Shown here one piece after another: positions 8,375 through 15,563 of a stretch of 64,000 nt of DNA. Every line of letters starts with the position of its first letter. Positions within the stretch are counted from its first letter, which is position 1. A model generated the notes under the pieces. The model searched no databases. It was not told where the DNA came from and worked only from the letters and a program-made list of their open reading frames with translations. The DNA comes from JARKQH01 sp964631605 (GTDB taxonomy: Bacteria > Verrucomicrobiota > Verrucomicrobiia > Limisphaerales > UBA8199). Made by a program: the position numbers and the translations under genes. The stretch covers positions 1-64,000 of the forward strand of contig CAZVYG010000009.1 in the NCBI GenBank assembly GCA_964631605.1, given 5' to 3'.

Positions 8375-9556
8375 TTAGCGCGCGCGGTCGCGCACGGTTT
8401 CGCACAGTGCGGCCACACGGGCGGCGATTCTCGAGGAATCGGCGGGCGAATAATCGGTCGTGATTTTCAGGTAAGGCAGCCGCAACTCCTCGAGGCAGAG
8501 ATTGCGGACATGAAACGATTCCACGTCGTAGGTGAGGCACGCCTGCCAGACCAACTCGATGACACAATCGGGACGGAATTGGGCGGCCAGTTGGCGCAGA
8601 GTCTCGAAGCGCCGCCGGTTGGGCGTCATGACCGAGCAAGGCAAGTGATAGTATTTGGCGGCAAGGGCACGAATGGGGTCTGGGGTTGCCGCGTCCACAT
8701 CTTCGAGGATGGGCTTGAGGCCGGTGCAGTTTTCCATGCAAACGACCACCGCTCCGCAACTTTCGATCAGTTCGATCACCCGCTCGGCGCCATGCACCAG
8801 CGGCACCCCGGTGAGCAGCACGCGAACGGGGCCGCCCGAGACCTCAGGGGCTGGCGACGTCCTGCCGCCCTGCTGGTAGTAGTCCAAGGCCCGCTCGTAT
8901 TGCTCCAGGTCCGCCGGGAGCCCGGAAATGATGCTTTTGAATTCGAGGAGCTGGCGGCCGGTCAGGGGGGGCGGTTGGGCGGTCATCAGGTCGGCGAGCC
9001 GGCGGCGCAAGTGGCGCTCGCGGTTCATCAGGTTGATGGCTTGGAGCAGCTTCTCATTGGTGATGACGACCTGGAACCGGGCCTCGAGGTGCCGCTGAAG
9101 TTTGCGAATCTCTGCCACCCAATGTTCGAAAGCCTCGGGGTCGTCGGCTTTCTGAGGCAGTTCGAGCACGTACATCGGTTTGTGGGCGGCCAGCAGCTCG
9201 AACATCTTCTTCTTGCCGTCACAGGTGGTTTCGGCGACCACCAGGTCGGCCCACTTCAGGAACGGATTCCGGCCGGTGACCTGGTAGCCAAAGGTGGACT
9301 TGATCAGCGGACAGAGGTTGGCGGGCAGGAACTGCTCCGCCGGGGCGATGGTCTCGGCCGAGCCGCCGCACAGACAAACAGGCAATCCACCGGCGGCGAG
9401 GATCAACTCCCGCGGAGTGAACTCGCACATGATGCCGACGACGGGGCGCCCCTGGTTCTTTGCCAGTTCGGCCGCGTCATAGCAGTGGTCAATCATCTCG
9501 CCGAAGTAGGCCAGCGGACCACACCCGTTGTTCGCGGTATGACTTGGTTCGCCCAT
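8375..9556 (-). CDS. Double-cubane-cluster-containing anaerobic reductase, 393 aa
   Basis: The protein matches double-cubane-cluster proteins of the 2-hydroxyacyl-CoA dehydratase superfamily. Conserved blocks are VVGIMCEFTPRELILAAGGL (C44), PVCLCGG (C61, C63), PANLCPLIKSTFGY (C82), VVAETTCDGKKKMFELL (C112), VVVCMENCTG (C273, C277), HLPCSVMTPN (C307), VWQACLTYDVES (C340) and PYLKITTDYS. Characterised relatives hold an [8Fe-9S] double-cubane cluster and carry out low-potential reductions of small molecules after ATP-driven electron transfer from a separate activator. ATG 9556 (MGEPSHTAN) starts the conserved region. It follows the small membrane protein gene by 26 bp in the same operon. An activator ATPase, normally adjacent in this family, is not present in the window. 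Confidence 0.83.
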   Translation of the reverse strand: MGEPSHTANNGCGPLAYFGEMIDHCYDAAELAKNQGRPVVGIMCEFTPRELILAAGGLPVCLCGGSAETIAPAEQFLPANLCPLIKSTFGYQVTGRNPFLKWADLVVAETTCDGKKKMFELLAAHKPMYVLELPQKADDPEAFEHWVAEIRKLQRHLEARFQVVITNEKLLQAINLMNRERHLRRRLADLMTAQPPPLTGRQLLEFKSIISGLPADLEQYERALDYYQQGGRTSPAPEVSGGPVRVLLTGVPLVHGAERVIELIESCGAVVVCMENCTGLKPILEDVDAATPDPIRALAAKYYHLPCSVMTPNRRRFETLRQLAAQFRPDCVIELVWQACLTYDVESFHVRNLCLEELRLPYLKITTDYSPADSSRIAARVAALCETVRDRAR

Positions 9557-9582
9557 GGTTTGATGGGGGCGAAGGGAGTGAA

Positions 9583-9834
9583 TCAGGAGGGGAGCTTGCC
9601 GGTCAGCGACTCCGGCTTGGATGGCCAGAATTTGACGACGTAAAAGAGGCCAAAGACCACCAGGCCGATCCCCCACCAGACGTCGGCGTGGTAATGCCAG
9701 AGTTTGACCATTTTTTCGGGCGGAGGCGGATTGAGCCACTCGTAAACGCCGGCGCCGGTGATGAGCACGCCATAGACGGCCAGAAGGCAGCCGATAAAGA
9801 ACCAGATGGGAATTTGTTTTTCGTGATCGTGCAT
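9583..9834 (-). CDS. Small two-helix membrane protein between symporter and reductase
   Basis: An 83-residue protein with a polar His-rich start (MHDHEKQIP), two hydrophobic helices (about 9-31 and 50-68) and a Pro-rich linker (EWLNPPPPEKM). Its ATG has a GAGG motif five bases upstream that overlaps the symporter stop codon, and the gene sits 7 bp after the symporter, which suggests translational coupling. It is not one of the families I recognise. Position and size suggest an accessory subunit of the symporter; this is inference. The sequence between the helices includes LWHYHADVWW, a His/Trp-rich loop. Confidence 0.75.
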   Translation of the reverse strand: MHDHEKQIPIWFFIGCLLAVYGVLITGAGVYEWLNPPPPEKMVKLWHYHADVWWGIGLVVFGLFYVVKFWPSKPESLTGKLPS

Positions 9835-9841
9835 AAACGCC

Positions 9842-11938
9842 TCACCAGAAAATAATGTTCACCAGCACCAGAACCACGGCGACGAGCGTGGCCCAGAAGA
9901 GGGGTTTCTTGTGCCAGGGACAGGGGCCTTCATCCGGCAGCGTCGTTAAACCCATCACCAGGTCCTTCAACTCGGCGTCGGGTTTGGGCTTGGTAAAGAG
10001 GCTGACGAGGATGGTGATCGCAACGCAAACCACAAACGACCACCAGGCGCTATACATGTTCACCGCCATGGGTTTGGCCTTTTCCGACCGGGCGATGCGC
10101 TTGGCATGGTCGGGATTAAAGGCCGCCGGCGCGAACTTGTGCGAGATCGTCACCGACTTGGCCTTGACTTCGGGCCCAAGCGCAACCGGCACCCCTTCCA
10201 CCCCGAACCGGGTGGCTTCTTTGGAATCGGCCAACACCACTTCCGGGGCCAGGACCTGGACGGCGATTTCCCCGGTCTTTTCCTTGATCAACGGCGGAAT
10301 CACCGCGCCGGCCGAAAGACCGGCTTCGCCAACATTCACTGTCTCGACCTCGCCTTTCTCGACCACAATGCGGTTGATCTTGCCGTCAGCCCCTTTTTCG
10401 AGGCTGACCACCGCCCCTTTGCTGAGCGTGACTTTCGGTTGAGGACGATAGCCCTCGGGGAAGGAATGGACGTAAACCCACATTCCGATCGAGACCAGGA
10501 TGGCGCACAGGAAGCCCCAGAAGCCGCCGGCGGGGGTGGCCCGCTTCCAAAGCATCCCCAGGATAATGGCGCCAAACAGAGGAACGATGAAGAAAAACAC
10601 CAGCACCTGCAGGTAATCCAGGATGTTTTGGAAATAGAAAAGGAAATAGGCGGTGCCGATGGAGATGAGCACGCCCAGAATGGAAGACCATCGGCCCATG
10701 CTCAGGTAATGAGCATCCGGGGCCTTCTTGCGGATCAACGGTTTATAAACATCATAGGTCCAGACCGTGGCAAAGGCGCTGATGTTTCCCGCCATGCCGG
10801 ACATGAACCCGGCGATCATGGCGGTGACGCCCAGCCCCAGCAAACCCGGTCCCAAGTACTGCCCCATCAGAAGGGGCAGGACATCGTTGTAGGTTCGGTG
10901 GGTGATGCCCGCGCGGGGATCGCTTTCGGGCACCAGCACCATCGGCGAGCCATCGGGATTCAACAGGACGGCCAGCCCAAGCAGCCCCGGAATCGTGACG
11001 ATGATCGGGACCAGCATCTTGAGCACCGCCCCGATGATGGTGCCGTTTTGGGCGGACCGGAGGTCCTTGGCGACAATCACACGCTGGACCTGAAGGAAAT
11101 CGGTGCACCAGTAGCCGAAGCTTACCGCCAGGCCGAGGCCGAACACCATGCCAAACCAGTCAATGCCCATGGGATTGCTGTCAAAGGACCCCAGGTTGCG
11201 CCAGAGGCTGGTGAAATCGGCGTTGGAAACGGTGGGATGAATAATGGCGGCATTGCGCTGGACGGTTTCCATCATTTTGGTCCAGCCACCGGCGTGGATG
11301 ATGCCCAGAATCGGGATGAGAAGCGAACCGGCCCAAATGAGAAAGTATTGCAGGACTTCGTTGAAAACGGCCGAAAGGAGGCCGCCCAGGGCCACGTAAA
11401 TGGCCACGGTAATCGAGGAAACCCAAATGCTGACGTTCATGTCCCAGCCCAGCAGCAGGTTGAGGATTTTGGCCATGGCAAACATGCTGGCGCCGCTGAC
11501 CATGATGGTGAGAAAGCTGAAGGAGATGCCGGCGATGGAACGGGGGCCTTCCCCGTAGCGCAGTTTCAGATAACCGGGCACCGAATGGGTTTTGCAGATG
11601 TAATAGAACGGCATCATCACCACGGCCAGGAAGAGAATGGCGGGAATGGCGCCGATCAGGTACGCGTGCGCGCCCAGCATGCCGTATTGATAGGCCATCG
11701 CGCTCCACCCCATCGTTTCCAGCGAACTCAGATTGGCGGAGATAAAACTCAGGCCGGCAATCCAAGCCGTCATTTTCCGGCCCGCCAGAAAGAAGTCCTC
11801 GCCGGTGCTGGCGAATTTCTTCAGGTAAAAGCCGATGCCCAGAACCACGGCGAAATAGAGGGCAATAATGACCAGATCTATGCGGGAAAGTGACAACAGG
11901 CTGGCATCGCCAGCAGCGAGGAAAGGAACAATGTGCAT
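9842..11938 (-). CDS. Sodium:solute symporter (SSS/SGLT family) with a long C-terminal soluble insert
   Basis: A 698-residue transporter. The first ~500 residues are SSS-type helices: FFLAGRKMTAWIAGLSFISAN (the SGLT-like re-entrant start), HSVPGYLKLRYG and the glycine-rich GLGVTAMIAGFMSGMAGNIS. After VYVHSFPEGY there is a soluble stretch of about 130 residues (beta-rich, Lys/Val/Glu-rich) before two final helices (YSAWWSFVVCVAITILVSLF and LFWATLVAVVLVLVNIIFW). It should import a solute with Na+. As the first gene of the operon it probably brings in the substrate of the reductase and methyltransferase; sugar cannot be excluded. ATG 11938 is chosen over 11971; neither has a clear ribosome site. 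Confidence 0.88.
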   Translation of the reverse strand: MHIVPFLAAGDASLLSLSRIDLVIIALYFAVVLGIGFYLKKFASTGEDFFLAGRKMTAWIAGLSFISANLSSLETMGWSAMAYQYGMLGAHAYLIGAIPAILFLAVVMMPFYYICKTHSVPGYLKLRYGEGPRSIAGISFSFLTIMVSGASMFAMAKILNLLLGWDMNVSIWVSSITVAIYVALGGLLSAVFNEVLQYFLIWAGSLLIPILGIIHAGGWTKMMETVQRNAAIIHPTVSNADFTSLWRNLGSFDSNPMGIDWFGMVFGLGLAVSFGYWCTDFLQVQRVIVAKDLRSAQNGTIIGAVLKMLVPIIVTIPGLLGLAVLLNPDGSPMVLVPESDPRAGITHRTYNDVLPLLMGQYLGPGLLGLGVTAMIAGFMSGMAGNISAFATVWTYDVYKPLIRKKAPDAHYLSMGRWSSILGVLISIGTAYFLFYFQNILDYLQVLVFFFIVPLFGAIILGMLWKRATPAGGFWGFLCAILVSIGMWVYVHSFPEGYRPQPKVTLSKGAVVSLEKGADGKINRIVVEKGEVETVNVGEAGLSAGAVIPPLIKEKTGEIAVQVLAPEVVLADSKEATRFGVEGVPVALGPEVKAKSVTISHKFAPAAFNPDHAKRIARSEKAKPMAVNMYSAWWSFVVCVAITILVSLFTKPKPDAELKDLVMGLTTLPDEGPCPWHKKPLFWATLVAVVLVLVNIIFW

Positions 11939-12325
11939 AGGCGAAAGGTGCGGTTCTAATTCAAAAGGCATGGCACGCCGTGCAGGGCGACAGAAGTTGG
12001 TCTGACAAACCGGCAGCCATTTGTTTATGGGCAGTCATGTTGCCTGGTCCCCGTGGGTTTTGCAATAGGCGGATTTTTCTCAGAGTTGCGATGGCACGGC
12101 CTATGCGTTTTCAAAAATTGTAGATTGAGTTCTACAGCGGTTGTCGGCAGCGACTGCCGGAAAGGGGGAGCCCCGGCGACCGCAGGTTGGTTAGTTGTTC
12201 GTTGGTTGTGGTTGCACGATGGCGGCTCGGCCGGAAGCCGGGCCGCCATTCGTGTTGTGAAGTCCCATGCCTGCACGCGACCCGCGCGAACAGCCGGCGG
12301 GTGAAAAACCAACCCCCCGGGCGAT
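11939..12325. promoter_or_regulatory. Divergent intergenic region, symporter operon / outer-membrane protein
   Basis: This 387-bp region separates two divergent genes and must carry both promoters. I see one short inverted repeat (TGTAGA and TCTACA separated by six bases, 12119-12136) that could be a regulator site or chance. No RNA gene or conserved ORF is evident; the reading frames that cross it show no recognisable protein. Confidence 0.4.
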
Positions 12326-13585
12326 TTGGAACTCCTTGCGACAGGTGCGGTTTTTGGCTACCAAAGGCCCGTGACCGCTTCCTTGCGATGGCTAACGGTG
12401 CTGGCCCCGGCGTTTTTTGCGCCGTGGTTTGGCCATGCCCAGATTGACCCCGTGAGGCGGGACCTGATCCAGGTCGGCTACAATGCGGCGCTGCAAGGGC
12501 ACCAACCGCTGGCGGCGTACGCCTTCTATTACCATAACCAACCTGAGTTTCTGCACACGAACTGGACGCTGCGCGTGGCACTTGCTCCGACCTACCTGGA
12601 TTCCGAACTTGGCATCCGGCAGGCACTTGGGGAGCACACCGACCTGGGCGTCGGGCTGGCCGGCGGGGGATTTGCTGACAGCTACGCGGAAATCCGCCAG
12701 GGGGTCTATCTCCCCCCGGAGTCGTTCCTCGGGCACGGCGGCGAATTGAGTCTCCGGCTTTACCATTTGTTCAACCCGCAGAGCCGCATCCCGCTTCACG
12801 GGGTGCTGCGGGCCGGCGCCCGGTATAATGCCTACGGGGAGGGAGACGACACCGATCCCGATTTTCAGTTGCCGGACAATCGCGGCACGCTCAACGTTCG
12901 GACCGGCCTGCGCTGGGGCGGACGCGAACCGGTCCTGTTTCCGTCGCTGGCCATGGAGCTTTCGGTCTGGCAGGACAGCCAGTTCCGCACCGCCGAGGGC
13001 GCCTATGGTTACAACGATCGCGAGGTGGAACCGGACACCCACGCTTTTTGGGGACAAGCCGCGCTGACCTATACCACTCCCAGCCAGAATCATAATTTCA
13101 ACTTGAGCCTGAGCGCCGGAACTGTGATTCACCCCGACCGGTTCAGCGCCTATCGGTTGGGGGCCCTGTTGCCGCTGGTTTCCGAGTTCCCCCTTTCGCT
13201 GCCCGGCTATTATTATCAGGAGATCAGCGCGCGCAACTTCGTGCTGCTGAGCGGCAATTACCTCCTGGCTCTCGACCAGCGGCAGCGCTGGAACCTGAAC
13301 CTTACCGCCGCCACTGCGGCAGTGGACTACCTGGACGGGCTGGAACAGCCTGGCAACTGGCACACCGGGGTGGGCTCCGGGATTCTTTACCGGACAGATT
13401 CCTGGAAGTTCATGGTGGGGTACGCCTATGGCGTGGACGCGATCCGTTCGCACGGACGGGGCGCCCACAGCATAGGGGTGTTGATGCAACTGGATTGGGG
13501 CCAGGCCAAAGAGGAACTCTTCAGCCCGGCCACCCCCAACCTTTGGCAGGGATTGCAACGCGTGCTCGGGCTGTTCGGTAATTGA
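12326..13585 (+). CDS. Predicted outer-membrane beta-barrel protein
   Basis: A 419-residue exported protein. An N-terminal hydrophobic stretch (LRWLTVLAPAFFAPWFGHAQ) is a likely signal peptide; the rest alternates polar and hydrophobic residues with many Tyr, Trp and Gly, including repeated strands such as ELSLRLYHLF, GVLRAGARYNAYG, FNLSLSAGTVI and FMVGYAYGV. This is the pattern of an outer-membrane barrel of about 14-18 strands. ATG 12326 is the longest start; GTG 12371 would place the signal peptide nearer the N-terminus. No functional family is recognised. It stands alone between divergent and convergent neighbours. Confidence 0.7.
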   Translation: MELLATGAVFGYQRPVTASLRWLTVLAPAFFAPWFGHAQIDPVRRDLIQVGYNAALQGHQPLAAYAFYYHNQPEFLHTNWTLRVALAPTYLDSELGIRQALGEHTDLGVGLAGGGFADSYAEIRQGVYLPPESFLGHGGELSLRLYHLFNPQSRIPLHGVLRAGARYNAYGEGDDTDPDFQLPDNRGTLNVRTGLRWGGREPVLFPSLAMELSVWQDSQFRTAEGAYGYNDREVEPDTHAFWGQAALTYTTPSQNHNFNLSLSAGTVIHPDRFSAYRLGALLPLVSEFPLSLPGYYYQEISARNFVLLSGNYLLALDQRQRWNLNLTAATAAVDYLDGLEQPGNWHTGVGSGILYRTDSWKFMVGYAYGVDAIRSHGRGAHSIGVLMQLDWGQAKEELFSPATPNLWQGLQRVLGLFGN

Positions 13586-13620
13586 GCCGGCCCGCGCGAT
13601 CGGGGACAGCGGAGTCTCGG

Positions 13621-14394
13621 TTATAATTCCCGAATGGCGATATCCTTGTACTGAATCAAGAGTTTGTCGCCGGTGTGAATTTGCAGGCAGATGTGGCCGC
13701 GCAAGCCCACGTTCCTCTGCTGGTGAATTTCATCATCCAAAATGCCCGCGCCGTCAAAGTCGGTGATGAGCACACCGTTCAAGACGGCCTTGATCGCTTT
13801 GCCTTTCGCCGTGATTTCGAGCGTGTTCCACCCCGGTTCCTGGTGGCTGAAATAAAACCTCAAGCCCGGGGTGGCCATGGCTTCCTTGACCCATTGGCCT
13901 TTGGGCAGGTTCGGGTAAATCCAGCGCTGGTTGCCGCGCGTCTCGTCCCACATCATGCCGGTGCGCCACGGCGCGGGCGGGTTGATGTCAATCTGCGGGC
14001 CGTCGAGCCAAAAGGCCTGGTCATCATACCGGCTGCGAATCTGCACGCCGCTGTTGCCGGGGCTGTTGGTGAAGGCGCGGAATTGCAGGCGCAGCACAAA
14101 ATCGCTGTACTCCTTTTCCGACATCAGCCAGACATAGTCATGTTTGGCATTGGTCAGCGAGTTGGCGACCAACACCCCGTCCTCGACCCGCCAGAACTCG
14201 AGCGCGCGGTCGGCGGGTTTGCATTTGACGACCCAGCCGGTGAGGTCTTTGCCATTAAAGAGGGATTGCCAGCCAGCCGCATCGGCGGCTTGCGCAGGAG
14301 CAAATCCAAGGCCGCCCACGATGAGCAGGCCGGCGAAAAGCAACCGCCGCAGAATCTGAACCGGCCTAACTTGCTGTCGAAATATCGCGGTCAT
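13621..14394 (-). CDS. Secreted DUF1080 (3-keto-disaccharide hydrolase-type) protein
   Basis: A 257-residue protein with a signal peptide (LLFAGLLIVGGLGFAPAQA) and one DUF1080 domain: GWQSLFNGKDLTGWVVK, WRVEDGVLVA, YSDFVLRLQFRA, GNSGVQIRSR, WNTLEITAKG, VLNGVLITDFD and GHICLQIHTGDKLLIQYKDI. The fold is a concanavalin-like jelly roll; some family members hydrolyse 3-keto-glycosides and others are carbohydrate-binding. It is followed downstream (lower coordinates) by the convergent barrel gene. The 113 bp upstream contain the REP-like inverted pair, so it is probably transcribed from its own promoter close to the start. Confidence 0.88.
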   Translation of the reverse strand: MTAIFRQQVRPVQILRRLLFAGLLIVGGLGFAPAQAADAAGWQSLFNGKDLTGWVVKCKPADRALEFWRVEDGVLVANSLTNAKHDYVWLMSEKEYSDFVLRLQFRAFTNSPGNSGVQIRSRYDDQAFWLDGPQIDINPPAPWRTGMMWDETRGNQRWIYPNLPKGQWVKEAMATPGLRFYFSHQEPGWNTLEITAKGKAIKAVLNGVLITDFDGAGILDDEIHQQRNVGLRGHICLQIHTGDKLLIQYKDIAIREL

Positions 14395-14451
14395 GCGGGT
14401 GAGTTAACCAGCAATAGCAAGGTCTGACAAACCAAGAACGGCCCTTCGCCT

Positions 14452-14523
14452 GGGGTCAGTCCTATAATCTTTGCCTAGCGGGCAGCGTCCGCGGTTCTGC
14501 GCAAAGATTATAGGACTGACCCC
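14452..14523. repeat. Inverted pair of REP-like elements
   Basis: Two 23-bp copies of one sequence lie in inverted orientation (14452-14474 and 14501-14523, starting GGGGTCAGTCC and ending in the complement), with a 26-bp loop that contains its own small GCGG/CCGC stem. The transcript would fold into a long hairpin. The same core recurs at 31060-31087 and 35090-35117. The layout resembles REP/BIME elements mobilised by RAYT (TnpA_REP) transposases; no such gene is in the window. The right arm carries the stop codon of the adjacent minus-strand gene. Confidence 0.85.
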
Positions 14524-14990
14524 GAGCTGAGGGCTTCCAACTCGCGCGCGCTTTGCGCCGACAGGCTTTCCTGCTGCGCAGCCAGCACCCGCTCGATGGT
14601 CAGCAGTCCATTGGAAAGCAGGGTGGCGTGTTCCGCCGCGGCAGCGCGCACCTCCTCGCCCGTCCGAACGATGGCGAGCTGATTGGAGCGGAGTTGCTCG
14701 TGGACTTCGCGAATTGCCTCGAGGGCCCGCAGGGAATCAGTTTCCTCGATCGCGACAGCGGGATCGAAGGCCGGCGCGTTGGTTTCCACGGGAACAACTT
14801 CCGCCAAGCCCGAGCCTGGCGTCAGCCCAAAGAAACCCCAGCCGAGCCCGACCGCCACCCAAACCCAGGCGCCCAGGGTTTTGGGAGCGGCGAAGCGGGG
14901 ACGGAGTCTGGCGGTGGTTTTCCCTGCGACCGGTTGGCGGTCGTTCGAAGCGGTCAAGTGGCGCGGGCAGCCGGCGCGTGGCGTTTTCAT
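14508..14990 (-). CDS. Hypothetical membrane/coiled-coil protein, C-terminus replaced by a REP-like element
   Basis: A 160-residue protein with a basic N-terminal third, a hydrophobic segment (about 41-60, LGAWVWVAVGLGWGFFGLTP) and an Ala/Glu-rich alpha-helical, coiled-coil-like part (SLRALEAIREVHEQLRSN, AAAAEHATLLSNGLLTIERV, LAAQQESLSAQSARELEAL). The last codons and the stop (SGSVL*) lie inside the right arm of the REP-like pair, so the gene was probably longer before the repeat arrived; related proteins that I recall continue into another membrane helix, but that is memory and not shown here. ATG 14990 (MKTPRAG) is preferred to 15053. Function unknown. Confidence 0.6.
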   Translation of the reverse strand: MKTPRAGCPRHLTASNDRQPVAGKTTARLRPRFAAPKTLGAWVWVAVGLGWGFFGLTPGSGLAEVVPVETNAPAFDPAVAIEETDSLRALEAIREVHEQLRSNQLAIVRTGEEVRAAAAEHATLLSNGLLTIERVLAAQQESLSAQSARELEALSSGSVL

Positions 14991-15179
14991 ACCGTCGTTG
15001 GTCCTGACGACCCGATATGGGCGGCACCCTGAAGACTCGCCGCCGAAACTCATGAAGAGCCGCCTTCGGATCCGCCGCTGGTTAATCTGGAACCATTATG
15101 AGAAAAGCGGGGTCGGAGCTGTCAACTCGGAAGTCTCGCGCTTCCGTTTTGGCCCAAGGCTGGCCGTTTTGGCGGCCCG

Positions 15180-15401
15180 CTACTCGTTGATGCCCCAATG
15201 ACGCAACTGGTCGGTCTGCTCGGTCTGCGCCAGGATGCCGACCATCAAGTCGGTCGTCGTCAAAGCCCCTTCCGTGATCCGTTCTGGTGACAGGTTAATT
15301 GAGGCGGCGGCGGGCTTCTCAAGGTCTTGGCGCCGCGGGTTGTGTCCTGGGGTCGGCTCGGCCGGGGCGGGGGCCGTTCTATCTGAATGGGTCTTGTTCA
15401 T
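15180..15401 (-). CDS. Small hypothetical protein, 73 aa
   Basis: The ATG at 15401 has an AAGAAAGG ribosome-binding site about 6 bases upstream, which argues for a real gene. The protein is hydrophilic, Pro/Thr-rich at the start (MNKTHSDRTAPAPAEPTPG) and ends LTTTDLMVGILAQTEQTDQL. There is no signal peptide or membrane helix and no family that I recognise. It lies 190 bp upstream of the truncated coiled-coil gene on the same strand and divergent from the SGNH hydrolase gene. Confidence 0.45.
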   Translation of the reverse strand: MNKTHSDRTAPAPAEPTPGHNPRRQDLEKPAAASINLSPERITEGALTTTDLMVGILAQTEQTDQLRHWGINE

Positions 15402-15563
15402 TTCATGCCTTTCTTCGGATGCACAGGCGCCCAAGCATGGTCCATACGTACATCTTGAATCTGCTCAGACCCTTCTCTTGGATACACCACCTGCTGCCGG
15501 GCGTCAATCTGCCATCGCACTTTTTCCGTTGACAGGCGGGGGCGGAATTGTCAAGGCTTTGAC

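Noticed and set aside
10106..11893. Long plus-strand ORF (595 codons) antisense to the symporter
   Set aside because: His/Gly/Asp-rich shadow composition; the minus strand encodes a clear SSS transporter.
12119..12136. Six-base inverted repeat as a regulator site
   Set aside because: Short arms are expected by chance in 387 bp; mentioned only within the intergenic entry.
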